A DNA stretch of 64,000 bases, taken from the NCBI RefSeq assembly GCF_039544165.1, contig NZ_BAABLD010000005.1, forward strand, positions 310,001 to 374,000, written 5' to 3'. Positions 14,968 to 23,106 of this stretch are shown piece by piece (position 1 is the stretch's first letter; each line of letters begins with the position of its first letter). Source of the stretch: Viridibacterium curvum. GTDB lineage: Bacteria; Pseudomonadota; Gammaproteobacteria; Burkholderiales; Rhodocyclaceae. The translations under genes and the position numbers were made by a program. The notes under the pieces were generated by a model, which saw nothing but the letters and a program-made list of their open reading frames with translations, searched no databases and was not told where the DNA came from.

Positions 14968-16398
14968 TCAGGCTGCGCGGTAGCCGCCACCCAGTGCGCG
15001 GATGAGCGACACATCCAGGGTGAAGGCGCGTGACTGCAGATCGGTCACATTGCGCAGGGCGGTCAGCAGGCTGTCTTCCGCGGTGAGGACGTCGAGGTAG
15101 TTCGAGAGACCGCCTTCGTAGCGGTTGCGGGCAATCTGCCAGGCCTGGCGTGCGGCTTCTGCCGCGGCCTGGGTGCGATTGAGCTGGCCGGTCAGGGCTT
15201 GCTGGCTGGTGGCAGCGTTGGCCACGTCCTGCAGCGCTCGGGTGACGGTGGCGTCGTAGTTGGCGACGGCTTCGTCGTAGTCGGCACGCCGCGTGGTGTA
15301 TTGCGCCTTGAGGCGGCCGCTGTTGAAGATCGGCAAAGAGATGGCCGGGCCGACCGAGCCGATGTCGCTGCCCGACGAGAACAGCTTGTCCAGCCCGAGC
15401 GCCTGAAGGCCGATGTAGGCCGACAGATTGACGTTGGGGTAGAAGTCGGCCTTCGCTGCATCGATGCGCTGGGCTGCGGCCTCGGCGCGCAGGCGGGCTG
15501 CCACCACGTCCGGGCGACGCCCCAGCAGATCCAGCGCCATGCTGCCCGGCAGACCCGGCACGTTCTCCAGGCGGATGCCCGGCCGCTGGATGCTTGCGGC
15601 ACGCTCCGGCCCCTGACCCATCAGGGCGACGATCTGGTGGCGTTGCAGCGCGATCTGTTCATCCAGCGAGAGCAATTCGCTCTCGGTAGCTGCGCGTCGC
15701 GATTCGGCCTGGCGCAGGCTGCCCAGCGTCTCCAGGCCGTTGGCCTGACGCTCGCGGAACAGCTTCTCGGTCTTTTCACGCACGTTCAGGGCTTCAGCCG
15801 TCGTGTCTCGGGCTGCGTACAGACGCGCCAGCTCCGCGTAGGTCGAGGCGATTGAAGCGCTGAGAACCAGTTGCGCCTGGGCGACGTCCGCAGCAGCGGC
15901 AGCTTCTTCGCCACGTGACGCGGCCAGCGCTGCCCGGTTCTTGCCCCAGAGATCGAGTTCCCAGCTGAAGTCCAGGCTCAGGCGCCCATAGTCGTTGTAG
16001 CCCTCCGGGCTCATCGAGCGTGGGGTCAGGTAGTTGTAGCTCTGCTTGGTTTCGCTCACCGAGCCATTGGCCGAGACGCTGGGGCGCGTCGCGGCCTGGG
16101 CCGTGCCGGTGCCCGCCCGAGCGCGCAGCAGCCGTGCCTGCGCAGCGCGCATGTCGGGCGCGCCGCGCAGGGCCTCGTCGATCAACTGCCCGAGCTGGGC
16201 GTCGCCATAGCTTGTCCACCAGGCGTCTGTCGGCCAGGTGCGAGCGCTGGCCGTGTCGGCGGCTGGCACTGCCCAGGCGTCGATGCCGCGGAGTGCGGCC
16301 TTTTCAGGCAATTGGGGGACCTGAGCGCAACCTGCGGCGAGCAAGACGATGGCGGCAAGGCTGGCAAGGCGGGGGAGGGAGGTCTGGGGGGACGGCAT
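14968..16398 (-). CDS. Outer membrane efflux lipoprotein (NodT/OprM family)
   Basis: 476 residues. Lipoprotein signal with lipobox LAAGC (Cys24). Two outer membrane efflux repeats follow: the first with WWTSYGDAQLGQLIDEAL and a DLWGKNRAALAAS motif, the second with GRRPDVVAARLRAEAA, SLPIFNSGRLKAQY and a LSNYLDVLTAEDSLLTA repeat end. It folds as a TolC-like trimer channel. It is the first gene of the efflux operon, divergent from the TetR regulator. Confidence 0.9.
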   Translation of the reverse strand: MPSPQTSLPRLASLAAIVLLAAGCAQVPQLPEKAALRGIDAWAVPAADTASARTWPTDAWWTSYGDAQLGQLIDEALRGAPDMRAAQARLLRARAGTGTAQAATRPSVSANGSVSETKQSYNYLTPRSMSPEGYNDYGRLSLDFSWELDLWGKNRAALAASRGEEAAAAADVAQAQLVLSASIASTYAELARLYAARDTTAEALNVREKTEKLFRERQANGLETLGSLRQAESRRAATESELLSLDEQIALQRHQIVALMGQGPERAASIQRPGIRLENVPGLPGSMALDLLGRRPDVVAARLRAEAAAQRIDAAKADFYPNVNLSAYIGLQALGLDKLFSSGSDIGSVGPAISLPIFNSGRLKAQYTTRRADYDEAVANYDATVTRALQDVANAATSQQALTGQLNRTQAAAEAARQAWQIARNRYEGGLSNYLDVLTAEDSLLTALRNVTDLQSRAFTLDVSLIRALGGGYRAA

Positions 16399-16420
16399 GT
16401 CGGGCTCCTGTGTCGAACTA

Positions 16421-16489
16421 AACTGTACTGTACGGTTCAGTTTAGGTTTGACTTTCCGGGCTTGTCAAGCAAAACTGTACAGACGAGTT
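16421..16489. promoter_or_regulatory. Efflux promoter with TetR-type operators
   Basis: Towards the efflux operon (minus): -35 TTGACA (16468-16463), 18-base spacer, -10 TAAACT (16444-16439). Just past the -10 is a 17-base near-palindrome AACTGTACTGTACGGTT (16421-16437). A second site with the same AACTGTAC half but a weaker right half is at 16473-16489, near the tetR side. Binding at both would shut down both directions. Confidence 0.65.
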
Positions 16490-16510
16490 CAAAAAAGAAA
16501 GAAGGACTGC

Positions 16511-17113
16511 ATGCGCCAGAAAACAGAAAGTCGACGACAGGCCTTTATTGAGGTCGCTCGTGGGGTATTCGATGAGTTCGGCTTCGAGGCTGCGTCCATG
16601 TCAGAGATCGCCGCGCGGGTCGGTGGCTCGAAGGCCACGCTTTACAGTTACTTCCCTTCCAAGGAAGAGCTTTTCCTGGCTGTGGTGCGCTCTGTTGCGG
16701 AGAATCATCTGCGCACCACCTTCGGCGACCTCGATGCCGGACGCAGCGTGCGTGAGAACCTCCTTCTCTTCAGCGAACGCTTCATCAGGCTGCTAGCGAG
16801 CAACGAGATCATCAATTCGCACCGCTACCTGGTGGGCGAAGCCGGGAAGTCGTCAGTCGGGCGGTTGTTCTACGAGCAGGGGCCGCGAGTGGGGCAGGAC
16901 GAAACCTCACGTTTTCTCGCAACCGCCATGGGTAAGGGCGAGCTGCGCAAGTCAGATCCCGAAATAGCCGCCAAACAGCTGGTGGCACTGTGCAAGGCCG
17001 AACATTTCGAAGAGCGGCTGCTGGCAGTGCGTGAAGAGCTGAGCGAAGCCGAGGTTCGCGAAATGGCCGCACGCGCGGTCGATCTGTTCATGCGGGGTTA
17101 CGCGCCCGACTGA
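16511..17113 (+). CDS. TetR/AcrR-family repressor of the efflux operon
   Basis: 200 residues from the ATG at 16511, with AAGGA upstream. The frame is open far upstream but crosses the operator. N-terminal helix-turn-helix: RRQAFIEVARGVFDEFGFEA, MSEIAARVGGSKATLYSYF, PSKEELFLAVV, which is the canonical TetR DNA-binding block. The C-terminal ligand domain resembles the AcrR group. Divergent orientation and shared operators make it the local repressor of the adjacent pump. The inducing drug is unknown. Confidence 0.9.
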   Translation: MRQKTESRRQAFIEVARGVFDEFGFEAASMSEIAARVGGSKATLYSYFPSKEELFLAVVRSVAENHLRTTFGDLDAGRSVRENLLLFSERFIRLLASNEIINSHRYLVGEAGKSSVGRLFYEQGPRVGQDETSRFLATAMGKGELRKSDPEIAAKQLVALCKAEHFEERLLAVREELSEAEVREMAARAVDLFMRGYAPD

Positions 17114-17180
17114 GGTGGGGCACCGCTCCCGCAAGCCGCGTTGACCTGTGAGCGCGGCACGAATGGTGCGCTTCAAAGTA

Positions 17181-17207
17181 CCAAGACCACGCATTGCGTG
17201 GCCTTTG
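17181..17207. terminator. Intrinsic terminator after the TetR gene
   Basis: The stem CCACGC/GCGTGG with ATT loop (17187-17201) is extended by A-G/C-T pairs. About 70 bases around it (17147-17217) are almost identical to 19913-19983 beside gcvP, so the terminator module has been duplicated. Confidence 0.7.
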
Positions 17208-17238
17208 TGCATCAACGGCGGGTGCCGCTTCTCAGAGC

Positions 17239-17319
17239 GTAGGGTGCGCATTGCGCACCATCCAGCATGGCGTCGTGCTGGCGCAAGCGTGGGTTCCGCG
17301 TGAGCGGTGCGCACCCTAC
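17239..17319. repeat. REPIN-like element (81 bases)
   Basis: Same GTAGGGTGCGC...GCGCACCCTAC boundaries as the element beside the RAYT gene, with the shortest middle. It directly abuts the IS481 remnant at 17324. Confidence 0.75.
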
Positions 17320-17323
17320 CTGA

Positions 17324-17481
17324 CTGCGTGAGTGGGCTTACGGCTTTGTGTATGAAGACTCCAGGCAGCGTGCAGACCTCCTGCAACACTGGTGCATCAC
17401 TACAACTACCACCGCCCTCACCACGGCATCGGCCGCTCAACGCCCATCAGTCGCGCAAACAACCTCTTGCAACATCACACC
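17324..17481 (+). pseudogene. IS481-family transposase remnant (C-terminal end)
   Basis: From 17324 the frame reads LREWAYGFVYEDSRQRADLL then QHW. A one-base shift near 17391 continues HHYNYHRPHHGIGRSTPISR and ANNLLQ. This is the end of an IS481-type DDE integrase, where EWAYxxxYxSS, RaaaLxxWLhhYNxhRPH and PISRxNNL are standard. The catalytic core is absent. The frameshift and truncation show it is dead, and no terminal inverted repeat was found. Confidence 0.75.
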
Positions 17482-17668
17482 CAGGGGCGATCCCTTTCGC
17501 GACTGACGCCATCAGCCTGCGCTTGCAGGGCATGCTTGAGCGGGTTGCTGTCGACGGGCAACGAGCAGGCCTCGAGGCGAAGACCTGGTGCTTCGGTGAC
17601 TGTCATCACACGGCAAAATTGCCGCCATAGAGTCCATGCCTTTTTGCGGCACCGGACCAACTCAAATC

Positions 17669-19288
17669 ATGAACACGACAAACTTGGCCTTTCTGGCCTG
17701 CCTGCTAAGCCTCTCGGCATGCGGAGGCGGCAGCACAAGTTCCGACTCTACAAGCAACGCTGCCAGCTCTGTGTCCAGCTCTTCCAGCTCCAGCTCGACG
17801 TCCAGTGCTGGCACCAGCACCAGCGCATCATCCAGCGCGAGCAGCCGCGTTGGCTACTACGCGACCAAAACGAACTACCAAGCCCAGCAAGCGACGGGCA
17901 GCTACAGCTCCGCGCCGGCAGGCTTCTCCCCCATCTATACACAACTGGTCGCACGCCACGGCACACGTGGTCTGTCGAGCATGAAATACGACGATGCCGT
18001 GCTGAACATGTGGACCAAGGCCAAGGCCGATGGCGCCCTTACGGCACTGGGCGAAAAACTCGGGCCCGATGTCGAGAAGATCATGAAGGCCAACTTCCTC
18101 ATGGGTTATGGCGTCAGTGGCATCAGCACGCCGGGCTATGGCAACCTGACCCAGGTCGGCATCAACGAGCACAAGCAACTGGCCGCGCGCCTGCTCACGC
18201 GCCTGCCCGATCTCTTCAACAACCTGGGGACGCGGCAGATCCAGATCATGAACTCCGGTCAGGACCGCGCGGTCGACAGCTCGCAGTTCTTCGCCGGCTC
18301 CTTGGCGAGCAACAAGCCCGCCATCAGCGCACTGGTTACCACGCCCGTCATTGACCGCTTCCAGCTCTACTTCCACAAGCTCAAAGCCAGTACCGATCCG
18401 GTCAGCGATACCAGCAGCATCAACTACGCCACGCTGATGGCCAGCATCGATTACCAGGCCTTCGCCGCAGCGACAGACAGCACGGGATACGGCACCGAGG
18501 TTGCGACAAAGATCGCCGCAGTCCGCGCCACGGCCGCCATCAAGACGGCCGCCCGCGCGGTTCTGGAGCGCCTGTTCAGCACCGACTTCCTCGACAAGAT
18601 CGACGCTGGCACCTACAGCTTCTCGAACAACAGCACGCGTAGCTACACCAGCGCTGACGGCCTGTTCACCAACACGCTGACCGGCGACGGCAAGACGAAG
18701 ATCAAGTCTTCGGTCGACGCGGCAGCGCTGATCTATGAGCTCTACATCATCGCGCCGGGACTCGTGAACGAGACCGGTGTCGACTTCAGCGTCTACATGC
18801 CTCTGGAGCAGGCGCCGCAGTTTGCCTATCTGCAGGACATCGATGACTTCTACAACAAGGGGCCGTCGGCAAGCGAGTACGGCACGCTGACTTACAAGAT
18901 GGCGGGCTCACTGCTGAAAGACTTCTTCAGCGAAGTCGACAATATCGCTGCTGGCACAACAGACCGCGCTGCGCGCCTGCGCTTCACGCATGCCGAGGTG
19001 ATGATTCCGTTCGCGGCCATCGTCGGCCTGCCCGGCGCCAGCACACCGCTTCCCAAGGCGCAGACCTTCAGCTACGACAACAGCGACTGGCGCGGCGAAA
19101 CTGTCTCGCCGATGGCGACAAACGTTCAGTGGGATGTGTTCCGCAACACCAGCGGAACCCTGCTCGTGCGCATGCTCTTCAACGAGAAGGAAGCCGACTT
19201 CAAGGCGGCCTGCGACAGCGCACGTTACACAACGGGCAGCCGCTACTACGACTTTGCAAAGCTGAAAGCCTGCTACTACCCATCCTGA
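17669..19288 (+). CDS. MINPP-type histidine acid phosphatase (phytase-like) lipoprotein
   Basis: 539 residues from the ATG at 17669; an in-frame ATG at 17636 would spoil the signal. Lipobox LSAC with Cys18, then a long Ser/Thr linker to about residue 59. The histidine phosphatase motif is RHGTR at 96-100. The acid/base motif near the C-terminus is HAE at 441-443 (in THAEVMIPFAAIVG) rather than HD, which marks multiple inositol polyphosphate phosphatases. It likely dephosphorylates phytate or other inositol phosphates at the outer membrane or cell surface. The final 28 bases are repeated at 19551 in a tandem duplication. Confidence 0.85.
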   Translation: MNTTNLAFLACLLSLSACGGGSTSSDSTSNAASSVSSSSSSSSTSSAGTSTSASSSASSRVGYYATKTNYQAQQATGSYSSAPAGFSPIYTQLVARHGTRGLSSMKYDDAVLNMWTKAKADGALTALGEKLGPDVEKIMKANFLMGYGVSGISTPGYGNLTQVGINEHKQLAARLLTRLPDLFNNLGTRQIQIMNSGQDRAVDSSQFFAGSLASNKPAISALVTTPVIDRFQLYFHKLKASTDPVSDTSSINYATLMASIDYQAFAAATDSTGYGTEVATKIAAVRATAAIKTAARAVLERLFSTDFLDKIDAGTYSFSNNSTRSYTSADGLFTNTLTGDGKTKIKSSVDAAALIYELYIIAPGLVNETGVDFSVYMPLEQAPQFAYLQDIDDFYNKGPSASEYGTLTYKMAGSLLKDFFSEVDNIAAGTTDRAARLRFTHAEVMIPFAAIVGLPGASTPLPKAQTFSYDNSDWRGETVSPMATNVQWDVFRNTSGTLLVRMLFNEKEADFKAACDSARYTTGSRYYDFAKLKACYYPS

Positions 19289-19440
19289 TGCGGCTCACCG
19301 GCACGTGGGTCGACGCCATCGATCCATGTGCCGGCTAGCTCGGCGACCAGTGTGCTGCCAAGGGATCGACCGCGCGGGAGGGGATGCATGGCCCGACTGG
19401 ATGATGCATCCGGGCTATCTGCCTTGTCAGCGGACAGAGC

Positions 19441-19548
19441 GTAGGGTGCGCATTGCGCACCATCCAGCAATCCATCAACGGCTTAGACAAGTGAAATGGC
19501 GTCGTGCTGGCGCGAGCGTGGATTCCGCGTGCGCGGTGCGCACCCTAC
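19441..19548. repeat. REPIN-like element in duplication unit 1
   Basis: 108 bases with the GTAGGGTGCGC / GCGCACCCTAC inverted ends shared with 8434 and 17239. The internal spacer contains ATCAACGGCTTAGACAAG, seen only here and in unit 2. Confidence 0.75.
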
Positions 19549-19798
19549 CTGCTGAAAGCCTGCTACTACCCATCCTGATGCGGCTCACCGGCACGTGGGT
19601 CGACGCCATCGATCCATGTGCCGGCTAGCTCGGCGATCAGTGTGCTGCCAAGGGATCAACTGCGCGGGAGGGGATGCATGGCCCGACTGGATGCTGCATC
19701 CGGGCGTGTATGTCCTGTCTGCGCTTTTGTGAAGCAGCGGATAAGGGTGTTGAGGTGGAGGGATGATCCGGGCTATCTGCCGTGTCAGCGGACAGAGC

Positions 19799-19906
19799 GT
19801 AGGGTGCGCATTGCGCACCATCCAGCAATCCATCAACGGCTTAGACAAGTGAAATGGCGTCGTGCTGGCGCGAGCGTGGATTCCGCGTGCGCGGTGCGCA
19901 CCCTAC
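19799..19906. repeat. REPIN-like element in duplication unit 2
   Basis: Second copy of the 108-base element, carried along by the tandem duplication rather than by independent insertion. Confidence 0.75.
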
Positions 19907-19944
19907 CTGCTGGTGAGCGCGGCACGAATGGTGCTGTTTAAAGT

Positions 19945-19973
19945 ACAAAGGCCACGCATTGCGTGGCCTTTGT
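19945..19973. terminator. Intrinsic terminator downstream of gcvP
   Basis: Thirteen-pair stem ACAAAGGCCACGC / GCGTGGCCTTTGT with ATT loop. It lies 39 bases past the gcvP stop and can act on both strands. Confidence 0.8.
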
Positions 19974-20011
19974 GCATCAACTTCAGTTGCATTAAATCCT
20001 GGTGCCGCTGC

Positions 20012-22933
20012 TTAGCTTTCGTAAGCATCCATTGGCACACAGGCACAGAACAGATTCCGGTCGCCATACACATCGTCAATGCGATTCACCGACGGCCAGA
20101 ACTTGTTGTCGCGCACGTAGGGCAGCGGGAACACTGCTTCGTCGCGGCTGTAAGGCTTGTCCCACTCACGGCTGATGACATCGGCCTGTGTGTGGGGTGC
20201 GTTCTTCAGCGGGTTGTTGTCGGCGGGCAGCTCGCCATTTTCGATGCGGCGGATTTCTTCGCGGATGCTGACCATCGCGGCGATGAAGCGGTCGAGCTCG
20301 GCCTTGGGTTCGGACTCGGTGGGTTCGACCATGATGGTGCCGGCGACGGGGAAGCTCATCGTGGGGGCGTGGAAGCCGTAGTCCATCAGGCGCTTGGCGA
20401 TGTCGACTTCGGTCACGCCCGTTGCGGCCTTGATCTGGCGGATGTCGAGGATGCATTCGTGCGCAACGCGGCCGTGCGTGCCGGTGTAGAGCACGGGGTA
20501 ATGCGCGCCCAGCTGGCTGGCGATGTAGTTGGCGTTGAGGATGGCGATCTCGGTGGCGCGCTTGAGGCCCTTGCCGCCCATCATGCGGATGTACATCCAG
20601 CTGATCGGCAGGATGCTGGCGGAACCAAACGGCGCGGCTGACACGGCGCCTTGCCCGGCGTGCGAACGACCTTCGGCGCCAGTGGCAGCCACTGCGTGGT
20701 CGGCCATGAAGGGCGCGAGGTGCGCGGCGAGACCGATGGGGCCCATGCCGGGTCCGCCGCCGCCGTGGGGGATGCAGAAGGTCTTGTGCAGGTTCATGTG
20801 GCTCACGTCGGCGCCGATGGTGGCGGGTGAGGTGAGGCCGACCTGAGCGTTGAGGTTGGCGCCGTCCATGTAGACCTGGCCGCCAGCGGCGTGCACCAGC
20901 GCGCAGATTTCCTTGACCGCCTCTTCGAACACGCCGTGCGTGGAGGGGTAGGTGATCATCAGCGCGGCGAGGCGGTCCTTGTACTGCTCGATCTTGGCCT
21001 TGAGGTCGCTGACCTCGACGTTGCCGCTGTCATCGCAGTTGACGACGACAACTTCGAGGCCGCACATCTGCGCGGTGGCAGGGTTGGTGCCGTGTGCGGA
21101 CTTGGGGATGAGGCAGATGTCGCGATGCGCGTCGCCACGTGCAGCGTGATAGCGGCGGATGGCGACGAGACCTGCGTATTCGCCCTGCGCGCCGGAGTTG
21201 GGCTGCATGCAAATGGCGGGGAAGCCGGTGACGGCACGCAGGTACTCGGCGAGACCTTCGATCATTTCGAGATAACCGACAGCCTGATCGCGCGGCGCGA
21301 AGGGGTGCATGCGGCCGAACTCGGGCCAGGTGACGGGGATCATTTCGCTGGTGGCGTTGAGCTTCATCGTGCAGCTACCCAGCGAGATCATCGAGTGATC
21401 GAGTGCGAGGTCGCGGTTCTGCAGGCGCTTGAGGTAGCGCAGCATCTCGTGCTCGGTGTGATGCGCGTTGAACACGGGGTGGCTGAGGATGGCGCTGGTG
21501 CGTGCGAGCTCTGCAGGGATCGCTGTGGGCTGCGCTGCATCAAGCGCGGCGATTTCCTGTAGGTCGGGCTTCAGCCCGACATCGCTGCCATCGTGTCGGG
21601 CTGAAGCCCGACCTGCAAAAACGGCCAGCAGCGCGGCGACGTCTTCGCGCGTGGTGGTCTCGTCGAAGCTCACGCCCAGAGTCGTGGCGGAGACCTGGCG
21701 CAGGTTGTAGCCCGCTGCGAGTGCGGCTTGCAGGATGGCGGCTGTCTTTGCCTCGGTTGCGATGTCCAGGGTGTCGAAGAAGTGCGTGGTCTTCAGCGCG
21801 AAGCCGGCGCTCTTGAGGCCGGCGGCGAAGATGGCGGCAAGGCGATGGATGCGCGAAGCGATGGTCTTGAGGCCAGCGGGGCCGTGGTACACCGCGTACA
21901 TGCCGGCCATGTTGGCGAGCAGCACTTGCGAGGTACAGATGTTGGAGTTGGCTTTCTCGCGGCGGATGTGTTGCTCGCGCGTCTGCAGGGCCATGCGCAG
22001 GGCTGTCTTGCCGGCGACGTCTTTCGACACACCGATGATGCGCCCAGCCATGCTGCGGGCATTCGATTCGTGCGTGGCGAAGAAGGCAGCGTGCGGGCCG
22101 CCGAAGCCCATGGGCACACCGAAGCGCTGGCCGGAGCCAAAGGCGATGTCGGCCCCCATCTCGCCGGGGCTCTTGAGCAGCACCAGGGCCATCAGGTCGG
22201 TGGCGACGGCGACACAGGCGCCGCGTGCCTTGGCGGCGGCGATCAGCGCGCTGTAGTCGGCGATCTCGCCTGTGACATTCGGGTATTGCAGCAGTACGCC
22301 GAAGCTGTCCTGATCCGCTGCCTGTGCGGCCGGGGCGATGAGCAGTTCGTAGCCGAAGTATTCGGCGCGGGTCCTCACCACGTCGATAGTCTGCGGGAAG
22401 CAGGCGGCGTCGACGAAGAAGACGTTCGACTTGGACTTGGATACGCGGCGCGCCATGGTCATGGCTTCGGCAGCGGCGGTGGCTTCGTCGAGCAGCGAGG
22501 CGTTGGCCAGCGTCATGCCGGTGAGGTCGACGACCATCTGTTGCCAGTTGAGCAGGGCTTCGAGGCGGCCCTGCGCGATCTCGGCCTGGTAGGGCGTGTA
22601 GGCGGTGTACCAGCCGGGGTTCTCCATCACGTTGCGCAGGATGACGCCGGGCGTCAGCGTGTCGTAGTAACCCATGCCGATCAGCGAGCGCTTGATCTGG
22701 TTCTTAGCCGCAATGGTCTTCAATTCGGCGAGCGCGACGTGCTCGGGCGAGGCATCGGCGATGGGAAGCGGCTGCGCGAGGCGGATCGCGGCAGGCACGG
22801 TCTGCTCAATCAGCGCGTCAACGCTGGGGGCGCCGATGGCGGCAAGCATTGCGGCGATTTCGGGCGCTTCGGAACCGATGTGGCGGGCGATGAAGGCGTC
22901 GCGTTGTTCGAGGGAGGAGAGGGGTTGCGTCAT
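20012..22933 (-). CDS. gcvP: Glycine dehydrogenase (decarboxylating), P-protein
   Basis: 973 residues from the ATG at 22933 (MTQPLSSLEQRDAFIARHIG, the family start). The upstream in-frame part crosses a hairpin repeat and is not coding. It is the fused two-half P-protein. The N-half has IGMGYYDTLTPGVILRNVME. The C-half has the PLP lysine in MNLHKTFCIPHGGGGPGMGP and the Gly-rich GSCTMKLNA region. It decarboxylates glycine and passes the aminomethyl group to the H-protein lipoyl arm. Residues about 440-458, in the linker between halves, are encoded by a REP-like double palindrome. Last gene of the gcvT-gcvH-small protein-gcvP row. Confidence 0.95.
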   Translation of the reverse strand: MTQPLSSLEQRDAFIARHIGSEAPEIAAMLAAIGAPSVDALIEQTVPAAIRLAQPLPIADASPEHVALAELKTIAAKNQIKRSLIGMGYYDTLTPGVILRNVMENPGWYTAYTPYQAEIAQGRLEALLNWQQMVVDLTGMTLANASLLDEATAAAEAMTMARRVSKSKSNVFFVDAACFPQTIDVVRTRAEYFGYELLIAPAAQAADQDSFGVLLQYPNVTGEIADYSALIAAAKARGACVAVATDLMALVLLKSPGEMGADIAFGSGQRFGVPMGFGGPHAAFFATHESNARSMAGRIIGVSKDVAGKTALRMALQTREQHIRREKANSNICTSQVLLANMAGMYAVYHGPAGLKTIASRIHRLAAIFAAGLKSAGFALKTTHFFDTLDIATEAKTAAILQAALAAGYNLRQVSATTLGVSFDETTTREDVAALLAVFAGRASARHDGSDVGLKPDLQEIAALDAAQPTAIPAELARTSAILSHPVFNAHHTEHEMLRYLKRLQNRDLALDHSMISLGSCTMKLNATSEMIPVTWPEFGRMHPFAPRDQAVGYLEMIEGLAEYLRAVTGFPAICMQPNSGAQGEYAGLVAIRRYHAARGDAHRDICLIPKSAHGTNPATAQMCGLEVVVVNCDDSGNVEVSDLKAKIEQYKDRLAALMITYPSTHGVFEEAVKEICALVHAAGGQVYMDGANLNAQVGLTSPATIGADVSHMNLHKTFCIPHGGGGPGMGPIGLAAHLAPFMADHAVAATGAEGRSHAGQGAVSAAPFGSASILPISWMYIRMMGGKGLKRATEIAILNANYIASQLGAHYPVLYTGTHGRVAHECILDIRQIKAATGVTEVDIAKRLMDYGFHAPTMSFPVAGTIMVEPTESEPKAELDRFIAAMVSIREEIRRIENGELPADNNPLKNAPHTQADVISREWDKPYSRDEAVFPLPYVRDNKFWPSVNRIDDVYGDRNLFCACVPMDAYES
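21561..21614. repeat. REP-like double palindrome inside the gcvP coding region
   Basis: Arms AGGTCGGGCTTCAGCCCGAC plus A (21561-21581) and their exact complement (21594-21614) enclose 12 bases. Each arm is itself a palindrome (GTCGGGCT/AGCCCGAC). It is translated in frame as RASARHDGSDVGLKPDL between the two catalytic halves of GcvP. Confidence 0.85.
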
Positions 22934-22952
22934 GGCAATGAGTCCTGCGTAG

Positions 22953-22976
22953 GGTGGGTTCGCGAAGCAACCCACC
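22953..22976. repeat. Palindromic repeat in the gcvP leader
   Basis: GGTGGGTT and AACCCACC arms with loop CGCGAAGC, preceded by GTAG on the plus strand. It ends 20 bases from the gcvP start codon and could influence ribosome access. Confidence 0.6.
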
Positions 22977-23016
22977 GGTCGTGAAGTGCAAAGGCGCAAA
23001 GCGCCTCAAATATCTG

Positions 23017-23101
23017 TCGTCATCCTCGCGAATGCGGGGATCCAGCGACGTTGTCGTGCGTTCGTAAAGTCACTGGATTCCCGCCTTCGCGGGAATGACG
23101 G
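23017..23101. repeat. Interspersed inverted repeat between gcvP and the small membrane protein
   Basis: Left end GTCATCCTCGCGAATGCGGG and right end CCCGCCTTCGCGGGAATGAC are imperfect inverted repeats, with GGATCCAG/CTGGATTCC inside. It resembles the GTCATTCCCGC...GCGGGAATGAC family found in many proteobacteria. Confidence 0.65.
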
Positions 23102-23106
23102 TGTGT

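Larger units (their letters stand above)
19261..19908. repeat. Tandem duplication covering the phytase 3' end
   Basis: Unit 1 is 19261-19550 (290 bases) and unit 2 is 19551-19908 (358 bases). They are nearly identical except for a 68-base extra stretch in unit 2 around 19706-19773, flanked by ATCCGGG copies. Each unit starts with the last nine phytase codons plus the stop and ends with a REPIN-like element. Both breakpoints carry GCTG, and GCTG also follows unit 2. The 723 bases from 19289 to 20011 hold no gene beyond these repeats and a terminator. Confidence 0.9.

Noticed and set aside
17392..18354. Plus-strand 320-residue open frame overlapping the phytase
   Set aside because: Only its first 30 codons (IS481 remnant) look like protein; the rest is an out-of-frame shadow of the phytase gene.
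19305..19941. Two 107-residue open frames sharing the same C-terminal or N-terminal sequence
   Set aside because: They arise from the tandem duplication and REPIN reading frames, not from real genes.
20012..22999. Longer gcvP start at 22999
   Set aside because: The extra codons cross a hairpin repeat and do not resemble the family N-terminus; ATG 22933 gives the normal MTQ start.
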